Under the pieces are notes generated by a model. That model was not told the origin of the DNA, ran no database searches, and saw nothing but the letters and a program-made list of their open reading frames with translations. A stretch of DNA of 57,279 bases from an uncultured Clostridia bacterium. GTDB taxonomy: Bacteria > Bacillota > Clostridia > Lachnospirales > CAG-274. The number at the start of each line of letters is the position of its first letter. Position 1 is the stretch's first letter. The translations under genes and the position numbers were made by a program. This document shows positions 1 through 8,357 of the stretch, piece after piece. The stretch lies in the NCBI GenBank assembly GCA_947628755.1, contig CANRBC010000018.1, forward strand, positions 1-57,279, given 5' to 3'.

Positions 1-73
1 ATTTGGGCTCTGCACGAATCATTCCCTGTTTTGGTTCAAAATCGTTAACGAGCCTGGCGAGTTTCGCAATTAC
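1..73. other. Unassigned left edge
   Basis: No complete gene is visible here. The minus strand continues open for 24 codons after the TAG of the DUF445 gene, in that gene's own frame. The residues read like protein (AKLARLVNDFEPKQGMIR), but no start codon with a ribosome binding site is present. It may be part of a neighbour cut by the window edge or chance. Confidence 0.2.
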
Positions 74-961
74 CTAAAAAAAGAATATCAAATTTATAAA
101 TCCCATAAGGAAACCGAGCACAGCTCCCAGATATACAATAGCCTTAAGCTCCTTGCGCATTATACCGAATATGAGCTGCTCCATTTCCATAGCGTCAAAG
201 GAGCTTATCTTATCAACAACTATCTGCTCTATATTCACGAGCTTAAGTATCCTGTCTGTATTGTCCTCTATTATTATCCTGCACAGTCCTATAAAGCCCC
301 GCAGCAGTACGGGTATTTTGTCCTCATGCTTTGTGATAATATCGCATACCCTCATAGAAAGTATTTCCTCCGAATACTTGCCCGTTTCCTCATAAATTAT
401 TTCCGGAGCCTTTTCCGCAAGAACATTGTTTATTATACCGCCCAGCTTGTTTACAAAGTCATCGCTTATTATAAGCGATAAAAATCCCATACCTGGTTTT
501 GACTTTAACATATCTATACCGCTGTACGCCAGTTTAGTTCCCACATCGGCTTCATTTATTTTTGAGGATATGGTAAGAGCAATGCTCTCACTTATTGAAT
601 TTTTATATACCTCCATATCCTCGTCGGAAACATAGCTCCCTATTATTTCTCCTACCGTTTTTTCGTTGCCCTTCATATTCTCCGTCACTCGCATAAGGGC
701 GGAATACACTCTTTCAAGGCTTTCGTCGCTTGTAATAGCGTTTATGACGGTATCCCTGTTCAAAAGCTGTGTGCTTATGACATTACCTATGGAAGCGGCA
801 ATTCTTTCCCTTTGCCTTGGTATAAGTCCGGGAGTAAACGGTATATGGAAGCCGCCTATATACACTGCCTTTCTTGGTCTGAAAAGCATTTTTATGGCTA
901 TATCGTTTGTAATATAGCCTATAACTCCGCCAAGTAAGGGCATAGCAATAATTTCTATCAT
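74..961 (-). CDS. DUF445 family membrane protein (YheB/YjiN-like)
   Basis: The 295-residue product begins with a hydrophobic segment (about residues 3-18) running into TNDIAIKMLFRP, then GLIPRQRERIAASIG near residues 45-60. This N-terminal pattern is typical of DUF445 proteins of the YheB group. The middle is amphipathic and helical, and a second transmembrane segment closes the protein (about residues 272-295), so most of it probably sits on one side of the membrane between two anchors. The biochemical role of the family is not established; YheB-like proteins are associated with the cell envelope. The gene lies two bases after the amidase stop codon, so the two are probably cotranscribed from the promoter upstream of the amidase. 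Length is ordinary for the short form of the family. The family call is firm and the function unknown. Confidence 0.85.
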   Translation of the reverse strand: MIEIIAMPLLGGVIGYITNDIAIKMLFRPRKAVYIGGFHIPFTPGLIPRQRERIAASIGNVISTQLLNRDTVINAITSDESLERVYSALMRVTENMKGNEKTVGEIIGSYVSDEDMEVYKNSISESIALTISSKINEADVGTKLAYSGIDMLKSKPGMGFLSLIISDDFVNKLGGIINNVLAEKAPEIIYEETGKYSEEILSMRVCDIITKHEDKIPVLLRGFIGLCRIIIEDNTDRILKLVNIEQIVVDKISSFDAMEMEQLIFGIMRKELKAIVYLGAVLGFLMGFINLIFFF

Positions 962-963
962 AA

Positions 964-2334
964 TTAAATTTCTCCGAAGTATTTTTCAACAGCCTGACCT
1001 ATTTTCAGAGCCATTTCCTTTTGTCCCGCTTCGCTTATGAGATAAGCGTATTCCTCCGGATTGGACATATAGCCTGTTTCTATAAGAACTGCAGGGCAGG
1101 CTGAAATTCTTGTAAGAGCAAGATTATTCTTCTCATAAGGCACATTCATCGCTTCGCTTATTTTTTCCACAAAGGCTGTGGTTGAATCATAAGTATAAAG
1201 GTCAAGCGTACCCTTTGCCGCGCCGAAGTTTTCCCACTCGTTTCTGGAATTACAGTGTATGGAAACAGCCACGTCGGGCATTACCTCATTTATCTTGGCT
1301 GTTCTTTCGCCAAGAGCAATATATGTATCGTCGGCTCTTGTAAGTATGACCTCTGCGCCCTTTGACTCAAGATAGTCCTTTAACATATTTGTGATTGAAA
1401 GTGTCACTGTCTTTTCGTATACGTTTCCAAGACCGAGAGTGCCTGCGTCCTCGCCGCCGTGACCTGCGTCAAGCACTATTGTTGCGCCCTTTAACGTACC
1501 CTTTTCCACAGTTGATTTTTCATTAAGGGTTATTTTCATACTGCCGTTTTCAAATGACGGCTTATAGCCTATGTATTTTCCCTTGTTTGCAAAGCACAGA
1601 GTATATATGGAATTTCCCTCTCCATCATTTTCATGCTTTATACTGCTGAACATACTTCTGTTGGGGTTTGAAAGTATACCGCCCTTTGTATCATAGAGAA
1701 TTACCTTTATTCCGTCGGACATAAGAGAAACGGCATATTCCGTAGGTCTGTCCATAACAAATGTAAATTCATTGCCGGAGCAGTTCAATGCTCTTACGGT
1801 ATTCTGTCCATAGCTCTTTGTAGTCTTGTCAACAGCGCTTTTGTAAAGATAGTTGTCGTGTATCGTTCTGTAATACTCGGAATTTTCGCCTGTGATGCGA
1901 ACAAGAGTGCCTGCCACATAGGGCGTAATAAGGTCGTCGTTTGCCTCATCGGGTCTTGAACGGACAGTAGGATTATCCATATTGACCTCGCCTACAAAGC
2001 TTATAGGTATAAACGGGTCTGCTGACGCCGTGGACTGACCTACGGCTGTTCTGGTTATGGTATATGTCTTTTTGGAGGATGTATTTTCAAAGCTGAATAT
2101 GTTTTTCCCCAGCTTAAGGTCGGCATAATAGCTGAAAAAGCCATCCTTTGTAACATCTACCTTATTTCCGTTGATATACAGCGGATATGCAGGGTCACAA
2201 TAGCCTGCAAGACTGTAATTGGCAGCCGTTGTAGTCATACCGTCCTTTACGTAATTCATTTTAATTTCGGCATGAGCGCTTACCGCCATAAGCATTGTAA
2301 GTCCCATAACGACCAAAGCAAATAATTTTTTCAT
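964..2334 (-). CDS. Secreted N-acetylmuramoyl-L-alanine amidase (Amidase_3)
   Basis: This is a 456-residue secreted peptidoglycan hydrolase. A signal peptide ends near residue 22 (AVSAHA). An SH3-like region (about residues 115-170, with NPTVRSRPDE) may bind wall, and the catalytic Amidase_3 domain fills residues 283-456. The expected zinc ligands and catalytic residues are visible: His292 in LDAGHGG, Glu307 in NVYEK, His360 in SIHCNS and Glu419 in LIETGYMSN. The family cleaves the bond between N-acetylmuramic acid and L-alanine. The start is fixed by AAAGGAGAG five bases before ATG, with a TTGACT-17-TAAAAT promoter just upstream. It probably heads a two-gene operon with the DUF445 gene. It could act in cell separation, growth or spore-wall turnover; nothing nearby decides which. 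Confidence 0.92.
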   Translation of the reverse strand: MKKLFALVVMGLTMLMAVSAHAEIKMNYVKDGMTTTAANYSLAGYCDPAYPLYINGNKVDVTKDGFFSYYADLKLGKNIFSFENTSSKKTYTITRTAVGQSTASADPFIPISFVGEVNMDNPTVRSRPDEANDDLITPYVAGTLVRITGENSEYYRTIHDNYLYKSAVDKTTKSYGQNTVRALNCSGNEFTFVMDRPTEYAVSLMSDGIKVILYDTKGGILSNPNRSMFSSIKHENDGEGNSIYTLCFANKGKYIGYKPSFENGSMKITLNEKSTVEKGTLKGATIVLDAGHGGEDAGTLGLGNVYEKTVTLSITNMLKDYLESKGAEVILTRADDTYIALGERTAKINEVMPDVAVSIHCNSRNEWENFGAAKGTLDLYTYDSTTAFVEKISEAMNVPYEKNNLALTRISACPAVLIETGYMSNPEEYAYLISEAGQKEMALKIGQAVEKYFGEI

Positions 2335-2366
2335 ATAAACTCTCCTTTCTTTTGCTTATATGTATA

Positions 2367-2395
2367 ATTTTAAAGCCGTAAAGAAATAAAGTCAA
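2367..2395 (-). promoter_or_regulatory. Sigma-A promoter of the amidase gene
   Basis: On the minus strand, TTGACT (2390-2395) and TAAAAT (2367-2372) are separated by exactly 17 bp. They lie about 30 bp upstream of the amidase start codon. Confidence 0.75.
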
Positions 2396-2508
2396 GTATT
2401 TTGCAAATATTTGCAGCTGCCCGAAATCATAAGTCAGAGCTGTATGCGGTCGATTATGCCTTTAATTTTACTGTTTGTGCCTATGTACTTTTATTTTCAA
2501 TTAATATA

Positions 2509-2517
2509 TGATATAAT
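2509..2517 (+). promoter_or_regulatory. Extended -10 promoter of the Glu-rich protein gene
   Basis: TGA-TATAAT is an extended -10 element. The -35 position holds only a weak TTTTAT. It is 55 bp upstream of the ATG at 2572, and that ATG is preceded by the ribosome binding site AAAGGAGA (2556-2563). Promoter and binding site both point to 2572, not 2761, as the original start of the gene. Confidence 0.6.
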
Positions 2518-2571
2518 CGAAAAAAACAAAATGGTATTATATGTATTTGACAATGAAAGGAGACGAATATT

Positions 2572-2706
2572 ATGCCAAACCCGTTAGCTTCCGAAAATCA
2601 TGTACTTATGGACTTGATAAATGTAATATATCCCCGCGGTTCAAAAGCCCTTATATGCAGTCTCACAGGTTTACCGCCCGAAAATATACCGAAAGAGCCA
2701 AGCTAA
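2572..2706 (+). pseudogene. N-terminal 44 codons of the Glu-rich protein, cut off by an in-frame TAA
   Basis: ATG 2572 has a strong ribosome binding site (AAAGGAGA, 8-base spacing) and opens a 44-codon frame ending at TAA 2704-2706. That stop is in the same frame as the 882-codon frame starting at 2761. The 18 codons between the stop and ATG 2761 (LREFINNNFKFIPGPNVT) contain no other stop and read like protein. The simplest view is one gene of about 945 codons interrupted by a single nonsense change, for example CAA to TAA, or decoded by readthrough. An overlapping 62-codon frame from 2541 lacks a ribosome binding site and is not favoured. Confidence 0.65.
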
Positions 2707-2760
2707 CTCAGGGAATTCATAAACAATAATTTTAAATTTATACCGGGTCCCAATGTAACA

Positions 2761-5409
2761 ATGGATTATACTCAGAATGAGTTTTTTACAAGACTTGATT
2801 TCTACCCGAGTATCGAACGTGCGCTTTTTGATTTTGACAGAATGATAGCAGATTTTATGACAAAGCCTGATCACATGCACGCCATTTTTGCCGGTCCAAA
2901 TATGCACGCAATATTTTTGAGCTCCGAATCCATTACCGTACATCGCTATGGAGATGAAATAGATGCATTCAACGAAGCAGAAATGAATCTGTACAATTCC
3001 GAAATAGTGAGAGAAGCTGCTTCAAATGCAAACCGCACTTCAAAACAAACCGAAGGCAGTACAAATACGGAAACCGAGGCTGAACTCAGTGAAAACGAAA
3101 CGGAACCTGCTCCTTCCGGTCAGCCCGAAGGCAATGCAAATACGGAAACCGAGGCTGAACTCAGTGAAAGCGAAACTGAACTCAGCGAAAGCGAAGCTGA
3201 ACTCAGCGAAAGTGAAACTGAACTCAGCGAAAGTGAAACTGAACTCAGCGAAAGCGAAACAGAACCTGCTCCTTCCGGTCAGTCCGAAGGCAATACAAAT
3301 ACAGAAACCGAGGCTGAACTCAGCGAAAATGAAACTGAACTCAGCAGCAGGACGGAACCTGCTCCTTCCGGTCAGCCCGAAGGCAGTACAAATACAGAAA
3401 CTGAGGCTGAACTCAGCGAAAACGAAACTGAACTCACCGGCAGAACGGAACCTGCGGCTCAGGAACAAACTCAGAGCAATACAGCTACGACAACCGAGGC
3501 AGAAGCCGAGCAGGAAGAGGATATACATTCACGCTGGATGAACAGCGGCATAGATACAGAAGAATATGATAAGCTGAAGCATAAAATCAACCCTAAGAAT
3601 CAGCCATTCCTTTACACAGAGGAGAACTTTCTTAACGGCACAAAGCTCCTTTCTCATCTTGCAGGCGTGGATTTGAATATAGAAAGCCCTTATGCGGATT
3701 TCAGGCGTGCTCTTGATAAATTGGTGATAAACGGCAAATCTGCAGAAGAGGTTTTCGGTTTGAAGGACAATATGACCAGAAACAACCTGAAAGATGATGT
3801 AATACCTAAGTTTGCACAGGCTGTTGCCGGTGTGGTAAACAGTACGGGTATCGACAGCAGAGGCGACAAGAGGACGTTTATTTTTATAAAAGAGGACGAT
3901 GGAAGCATAAAACCTCTTAAGCTTAATGCAGAAAAAATGTCCCATACCCGTGAGGCGGCAAATACGGGTAATCTTGAAGATGTAAGGGACAGACTTCTTT
4001 CCGAGAAGGAGGTAAAAGATGCTCTCCTGAACGAAGGCAGAAGCAAAATGTTCTCCAGTGAGAAGGATAAAAAAGGCACTGACTACGAAACAGTTACGGA
4101 AGACAAAATACTCCAAAGGCTTAACAGTGAAAAATATTCTTCTTCATTTAACACTTTGACTGATGATGAGAAAAGTGAACTCAGGAATACCGTAATGGAT
4201 ATATCCAATATGACAAACCTGGCGCTTATGACCGAATACGAAAGCATCTATCGTCATGCCATAACCGGTATAAAATCCGCTCCAACTTACCAAAATGAAC
4301 TTGAAGCAGAAATAAATTCTTTATCTCTGCAAACCAGGTATAAAGGCTACAACAAATCAGAATTAGAGAAAGAAGCGGAAAAGAATGTTGTAGATAAACA
4401 TATTTTCGGTGATAACGGCGCGGCGGAAGGCATAAGGCTCAATATAATCAAGGAAGACTATGATAGAAGAATGAATTATATCGTAGGCGGAATAGCTAAT
4501 GATATTGACCATAAAGTATCCGTAATCAGAGCAAAAAATTTAAAAAATTACAACGAATATCAATTTGAAAAGCTCACAAGGGAAGGCAGTGATTTACACG
4601 AGGATTTAAAAACCAGAGCCGAAGAATACAACGCTCTTGTGGACGTATACGAAAAGGCTGTACAAAATAAAGTCTTGACTGACGATGAAAAGGCTATTCT
4701 CGACAATATGGGCAAGGAAAATCTGCCCGATGTAAAGTTCAGTCTTGACGACCTTGCCGACCCTGTATCCATTATGAAGGCAATAAAGGAAAAGGGTATC
4801 AGCTATGACAATGTAATGATTGACGGTCAGTCTCTTAAGGAAATGCTCCATGAAAGCATAAGCGGAAAACCCATAAATACATTGACGGAAAAAGACCTTG
4901 AAATTGCTTCACGTACCGCATCCTTCAGAAAAAAGCTGTTTGACAAGGTTGACGCAATAATACATCCCAACAATCATCTGGACCATATAGACCCTGTGAC
5001 TCATGAGTTAGTAATACCTATATTGACAATAAAAACGCCTGCAGGCGAAATGGTTCCCGAAATAACGGCAGGAAAGGAGCTTAAGCCTCTTCCCAAGGTA
5101 GATGAATTATCTGATTTCAAGAAGAAACTATACAGGCAAAAAACTATTGACTCCAATAAAAAAGCTGTTGATGAATATAGAGCAAGTGTGGAGAGAAGTG
5201 AACAAAGACAGTATGACAATGAGGTATTGGACGATATAAACGATTCTATGAAAATACGTTTCAGAGAAGCACAGCAATACAGGAACTATGTACAAAGCAG
5301 GTCTTTGAGTGACTTTGAGGCACAAAACAATTCATCCAACAATTTAAGACCGACTTCATTTGAAGCAGGTCTGAACCAGCCTACAGCCGAAAATACAAAT
5401 ACAATTTAA
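2761..5409 (+). CDS. Large hypothetical protein with Glu/Ser/Thr-rich repeats (main part of interrupted gene)
   Basis: I do not recognise this 882-codon product. It has an N-terminal stretch of about 80 residues (DYTQNEFFTRLDFYPSIERALFDFDR) and an acidic low-complexity region at about residues 95-255. That region is built from four larger units of the form GQ-EG-NTETEAELSE-E and five perfect ELSE-type heptads. A long, charged, mainly helical remainder follows, with probable coiled coil and no signal peptide or membrane segment. ATG 2761 has no ribosome binding site (upstream is ACCGGGTCCCAATGTAACA), so translation starting there would be poor. The likely original start is 2572. The acidic repeats resemble a flexible linker between an N-terminal head and a helical body, as seen in some phage-like or scaffold proteins, but that is a guess. 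A hairpin terminator follows the stop codon. Confidence 0.6.
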   Translation: MDYTQNEFFTRLDFYPSIERALFDFDRMIADFMTKPDHMHAIFAGPNMHAIFLSSESITVHRYGDEIDAFNEAEMNLYNSEIVREAASNANRTSKQTEGSTNTETEAELSENETEPAPSGQPEGNANTETEAELSESETELSESEAELSESETELSESETELSESETEPAPSGQSEGNTNTETEAELSENETELSSRTEPAPSGQPEGSTNTETEAELSENETELTGRTEPAAQEQTQSNTATTTEAEAEQEEDIHSRWMNSGIDTEEYDKLKHKINPKNQPFLYTEENFLNGTKLLSHLAGVDLNIESPYADFRRALDKLVINGKSAEEVFGLKDNMTRNNLKDDVIPKFAQAVAGVVNSTGIDSRGDKRTFIFIKEDDGSIKPLKLNAEKMSHTREAANTGNLEDVRDRLLSEKEVKDALLNEGRSKMFSSEKDKKGTDYETVTEDKILQRLNSEKYSSSFNTLTDDEKSELRNTVMDISNMTNLALMTEYESIYRHAITGIKSAPTYQNELEAEINSLSLQTRYKGYNKSELEKEAEKNVVDKHIFGDNGAAEGIRLNIIKEDYDRRMNYIVGGIANDIDHKVSVIRAKNLKNYNEYQFEKLTREGSDLHEDLKTRAEEYNALVDVYEKAVQNKVLTDDEKAILDNMGKENLPDVKFSLDDLADPVSIMKAIKEKGISYDNVMIDGQSLKEMLHESISGKPINTLTEKDLEIASRTASFRKKLFDKVDAIIHPNNHLDHIDPVTHELVIPILTIKTPAGEMVPEITAGKELKPLPKVDELSDFKKKLYRQKTIDSNKKAVDEYRASVERSEQRQYDNEVLDDINDSMKIRFREAQQYRNYVQSRSLSDFEAQNNSSNNLRPTSFEAGLNQPTAENTNTI
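3157..3261 (+). repeat. Five tandem 21-bp repeats coding for ELSESET-like heptads
   Basis: Units start at 3157, 3178, 3199, 3220 and 3241 and differ by one to three bases each, such as GAACTCAGCGAAAGTGAAACT. They lie inside a larger repeat coding for GQ-EG-NTETEAELSE that recurs near 3050, 3120, 3280 and 3373. In-frame expansion or contraction by slippage is expected. Confidence 0.9.
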
Positions 5410-5417
5410 ACAATGTG

Positions 5418-5472
5418 AAGCTGCCCCATTATGAGCTGTGATATAGCCGGAGATTAATGGGGCAGCTTTGTT
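5418..5472 (+). terminator. Terminator after the Glu-rich protein gene
   Basis: AAGCTGCCCCATT (5418-5430) pairs perfectly with AATGGGGCAGCTT (5456-5468). A short T-rich tail follows, eight bases after the stop codon. Confidence 0.75.
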
Positions 5473-5518
5473 TGAGTTGTAGATTTTGGCTTAGCGTAAT
5501 AGATTTTTTGTTTTGTTA

Positions 5519-5758
5519 CGACCCTTCCACCATTTCTGCGTAATGCAAGCATTACTTGAAATGGTTCCCCTCCCCTCCGACGCCCTGACGGGCTAGGGGA
5601 GGCTGGGGTATTGGCGACGGCTTTGGTATCGTCTTTTAAAGTAAATAAGCGACTTTGGCAAGCACACACCTAAGGCGTCCCTTCAGAGAAGGGAAGCTGG
5701 CAGGCACGTCAAAAATTTTGGATTAAGATATTTTTGAACGTGCCTGACTGAAGGGTCG
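5519..5758. mobile_element. MITE-like intergenic element, copy 1
   Basis: A 240-bp non-coding segment is bounded by perfect 9-bp inverted ends, CGACCCTTC (5519-5527) and GAAGGGTCG (5750-5758). Inside are CCCCTCCCCTCCGAC, CTAGGGGAGGCTG, GCGTCCCTTCAGAGAAGGGAAGC and a hairpin CAGGCACGT/ACGTGCCTG (about 5701-5748). The same ends and internal blocks recur at 21425-21657. The 22 bp right of the element (AATCTACGCATATAAACA) are also shared, so the true unit may be slightly longer. No transposase is encoded. Confidence 0.65.
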
Positions 5759-5790
5759 AATCTACGCATATAAACAAAAATATATAACTC

Positions 5791-5844
5791 AAAAAGCTGT
5801 CACATTAAGACCCGTTTTTATCACAGAGCATAACGTGACAGCTT
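5791..5844 (-). terminator. Terminator of the surface-polymer operon
   Basis: On the minus strand AAGCTGTCAC (5835-5844) pairs with GTGACAGCTT (5794-5803), followed by TTT. It stands 16 bp after the glycosyltransferase stop codon, at the end of the six-gene operon. Confidence 0.75.
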
Positions 5845-5859
5845 CGTCATTAAATATTT

Positions 5860-7263
5860 TCAGCTGAAATTAATATACTGTCTTTCGATTTCGCCCCAGT
5901 CGGTTTTCTTTTTGTGATAGCCTATAAGGGAGGTCATTCTGACCCAGGCAAGGGCAAATCTCAGAAATGATACCTCTGCGGCGCAAAGACCTATTGCCTT
6001 AAAAACATCGCTTATAAGGAGCTTCTGGTCTATTGTGTGTATTCTGGCAAAGAATGCCGTAAGGGACAGCATTGAGGAGAATACTACATATATTGCCATA
6101 TACAGTACCATAAAAGGCACGTTCAGAAAATCGAGAAGCATAGCCAGAACCATAGTCAATACGCCGAATACCTCGATATAGGGTGAAAGCAACTCGTAAA
6201 TAAGGAAATACAAATATGAAACGAAGCCTACAAGACCATAATCAAGGTTTGCCAATATGGCTCTGTGGGTAAACATACTCTGGAAAAGGCCTATATGCCA
6301 GCGGCGTCTTTGCTTGCAGAGGTCTGTGAATTTTTCGGGGACCTGCGTCCAGCAAATAGCGTCGGAGGCGTAACGTATTCTGTATGGAATTTTATTCTCA
6401 CGGCAGAAAACGTGCATCTTAACGACAAGCTCCATGTCCTCTCCCACAGTATCAGCATCATATCCCCCTGCGCTTACTACAATGCTTTTCTTGAAAAGAC
6501 CGAAAGCGCCGGATATAATTATACTTCCGTTGAATCTGTCGAACAGTATTCTTGCAGCAAGAAAAGAACGGTCGTACTCCAGCACCTGCATACAGGAAAG
6601 AAGTCTGTTGGGCAAGCCGTAATGGACTACCCTGCCCTCCTTTATTTCCGTACCGTCGCTCGGACGTACTGCGCCGCCTACCGCCACAACATTGTCGTCC
6701 TCAAGTACGGGACGCACTATTTTTTTAAGAGAATCGAACTGAAGCACGGAGTCTGCGTCTATACAAAGGAAGTAAGGGTATCGGCTGGCATTTATGCCTA
6801 CGTTAAGAGCGTCCGACTTGCCGCCGTTTTCCTTTCTTATAAGGGTGATAGGCACATTGCCTACCTTGCCCTCGTATACATACTCGACCCTATGGGTGTG
6901 CAAAAGCCTTTGTATGGGACGGTCTGTGCGCTTCATCTTGTAATTTCTAAGCACAGCAGCCGAGGTTTCGTCCTTGGAGCCGTCGTCAATAACTATTATT
7001 TCATAGAGCTTATAGTCCTGCAAGAGAAGCGAATGTACGGTAGCCGCAATAGTCGCCTCCTCGTTGTATGCGGGAACAAGTATGGAAACGGGCATAAAAT
7101 AGTCCTCTACAAGCTCGTTTTTAAGCCTGTTTCTTCGCTTTGTACCGTGGAGAGTGGTAGTTCCCACCAGTACGGCAAAAAAGAGGAAGCTGGAATATCC
7201 TATCATATACAGCACAAAGAAGAAGCCGACAAAATTAAAGAATATCTGCATAATATCCCTCAT
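5860..7263 (-). CDS. Membrane glycosyltransferase, family 2 (PgaC/cellulose-synthase-like)
   Basis: The 467-residue product is a processive-type inverting glycosyltransferase. An N-terminal membrane helix (about residues 5-35) precedes the GT-A catalytic domain, with VSILVPAYNEE (nucleotide binding), IVIDDGSKDET, the DADS metal-binding motif, GEDMEL, and QRRRW (the Q-x-x-R-W acceptor/product signature). Several transmembrane helices follow (about residues 345-440). Such enzymes polymerise a sugar nucleotide and thread the chain through their own membrane part; poly-GlcNAc and related polymers are typical, but the sugar cannot be read from sequence. The start codon overlaps the HEAT gene stop (ATGA). 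It is the last gene of the operon and a terminator follows. It probably supplies the polymer on which the VTC, CotH and glycosidase-like neighbours act. Confidence 0.88.
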   Translation of the reverse strand: MRDIMQIFFNFVGFFFVLYMIGYSSFLFFAVLVGTTTLHGTKRRNRLKNELVEDYFMPVSILVPAYNEEATIAATVHSLLLQDYKLYEIIVIDDGSKDETSAAVLRNYKMKRTDRPIQRLLHTHRVEYVYEGKVGNVPITLIRKENGGKSDALNVGINASRYPYFLCIDADSVLQFDSLKKIVRPVLEDDNVVAVGGAVRPSDGTEIKEGRVVHYGLPNRLLSCMQVLEYDRSFLAARILFDRFNGSIIISGAFGLFKKSIVVSAGGYDADTVGEDMELVVKMHVFCRENKIPYRIRYASDAICWTQVPEKFTDLCKQRRRWHIGLFQSMFTHRAILANLDYGLVGFVSYLYFLIYELLSPYIEVFGVLTMVLAMLLDFLNVPFMVLYMAIYVVFSSMLSLTAFFARIHTIDQKLLISDVFKAIGLCAAEVSFLRFALAWVRMTSLIGYHKKKTDWGEIERQYINFS

Positions 7264-8357
7264 GATGCCACCTCCACCTGAGATTCGTCTTTAAGTCTGT
7301 ATCTCAGCATTTCGTCTGCATATTTATCATGTCTTACTCTTTCCTCTACCTGAGAATATAATACGCCTCTTTTCTGCAGGCTATTTGACGCATTGTTCCT
7401 GACGTGCCAGCTGGGGCTGAGCATAGCCTCTGTAAGGGCGTCGGTAACCTCCTTACCCTTATAGGGCGCAAGAGCCGCCGCACTTACCGCAACATAGTCC
7501 CAGTTCACAGGGTCTTTGTCCGAAACGAATTTCAAAAGCATTTCTTTTGCCCTTTCGTCGGGATATTTTCCAAGATAACGTATAGCGGCAAGGCGCAGCT
7601 CCTTATCCCTGCTCTCGTCCGCCATTATCGCAAGCATATTATCTCCGTATTTATCGGATTCAAAGCGTATGTAGTTAAGTATAACAAGCTGAGTAGCTTC
7701 ATTAAAGCTGTTGAAACGCTTCCAAAGTATAGATATAAGCTCTGCGCTGTCGCCGTGATATGTAAGAAGACCATCCTGCAGCACCTTTGCATGGAAAAAG
7801 GCGTCCTTACGGTCACATATAGTAACTGCGTCGGCTATGGTCTGCACATCGCCGAAGCCGTAAAGAGCGCGCATAGCGTTTACTCTGCAGTAGAAATCAT
7901 CCTTTGCGGCATAGTCTATAAGTATTCTCTGGAGTTCCTTCGCGGGAAGACAGCCTCTCAGCGTTTCATCGCCCAAGAAATATGCAAAATACGCCGCCTG
8001 CAGGTTTTCACGTTTTTCATACTTCTTGGCAAGCCTTATAAATATAGGACCTAAGGACTTAAGATACTTTACCGCAGCTTCGTTTCCGTATTCCACCTGT
8101 CTGTCGAGAGCCGTTTCCACAGCCATAAGTCCCATTGGTCTTGAAAGGACTCTTTCCATATATCGGTAGTGCCTTTTCGGTATCTTTCTGCCCTCTCGTA
8201 TTTCATTAAGCATAGAGCCTATGAGCATATCATACTTCTCTATATCCTCTGTCAACTTATGGTCTCTGCCATTCATTATTAAGTTATATACGATATTAAA
8301 GGTTATCATGCAAAAGCATATTACACCGTAAAGATAAAGCAATATCTCACTGCCCAT
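7260..8357 (-). CDS. Membrane-anchored HEAT-repeat protein
   Basis: The 365-residue product starts with one transmembrane helix (about residues 5-27, LLYLYGVICFCMITFNIVYN). An all-helical body of HEAT-like repeats follows, for example DDFYCRVNAMRALYGFGDV, ESRDKELRLAAIRYLGKYP and PSWHVRNNASNSLQKRG. It has no enzymatic motif. HEAT proteins of this form act as scaffolds. Its start overlaps the end of the glycosidase-like gene by 11 bp and its stop overlaps the glycosyltransferase start by 4 bp. Translation is therefore coupled, and a physical partnership with the glycosyltransferase is a fair inference. The membrane topology, with repeats in the cytoplasm, is inferred and not proven. Confidence 0.8.
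   Translation of the reverse strand: MGSEILLYLYGVICFCMITFNIVYNLIMNGRDHKLTEDIEKYDMLIGSMLNEIREGRKIPKRHYRYMERVLSRPMGLMAVETALDRQVEYGNEAAVKYLKSLGPIFIRLAKKYEKRENLQAAYFAYFLGDETLRGCLPAKELQRILIDYAAKDDFYCRVNAMRALYGFGDVQTIADAVTICDRKDAFFHAKVLQDGLLTYHGDSAELISILWKRFNSFNEATQLVILNYIRFESDKYGDNMLAIMADESRDKELRLAAIRYLGKYPDERAKEMLLKFVSDKDPVNWDYVAVSAAALAPYKGKEVTDALTEAMLSPSWHVRNNASNSLQKRGVLYSQVEERVRHDKYADEMLRYRLKDESQVEVAS

Noticed and set aside
2541..2729. 62-codon frame overlapping the start of the Glu-rich gene
   Set aside because: It has no ribosome binding site. The frame at 2572 has one and continues in frame with the large reading frame.
3026..3541. Alternative frames on both strands across the Glu-rich repeats
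   Set aside because: Repeats of 21 bp keep all frames open. The residue patterns are shadows of the acidic repeat.
5454..5669. 71-codon minus-strand frame over the first MITE-like copy
   Set aside because: It lies within the repeat element, lacks a ribosome binding site and is not conserved in frame in the second copy.
6265..7281. 338-codon plus-strand frame opposite the glycosyltransferase gene
   Set aside because: It is wholly antisense to a gene with clear GT2 motifs, has no ribosome binding site and no recognisable protein pattern. It follows from codon bias in the real gene.
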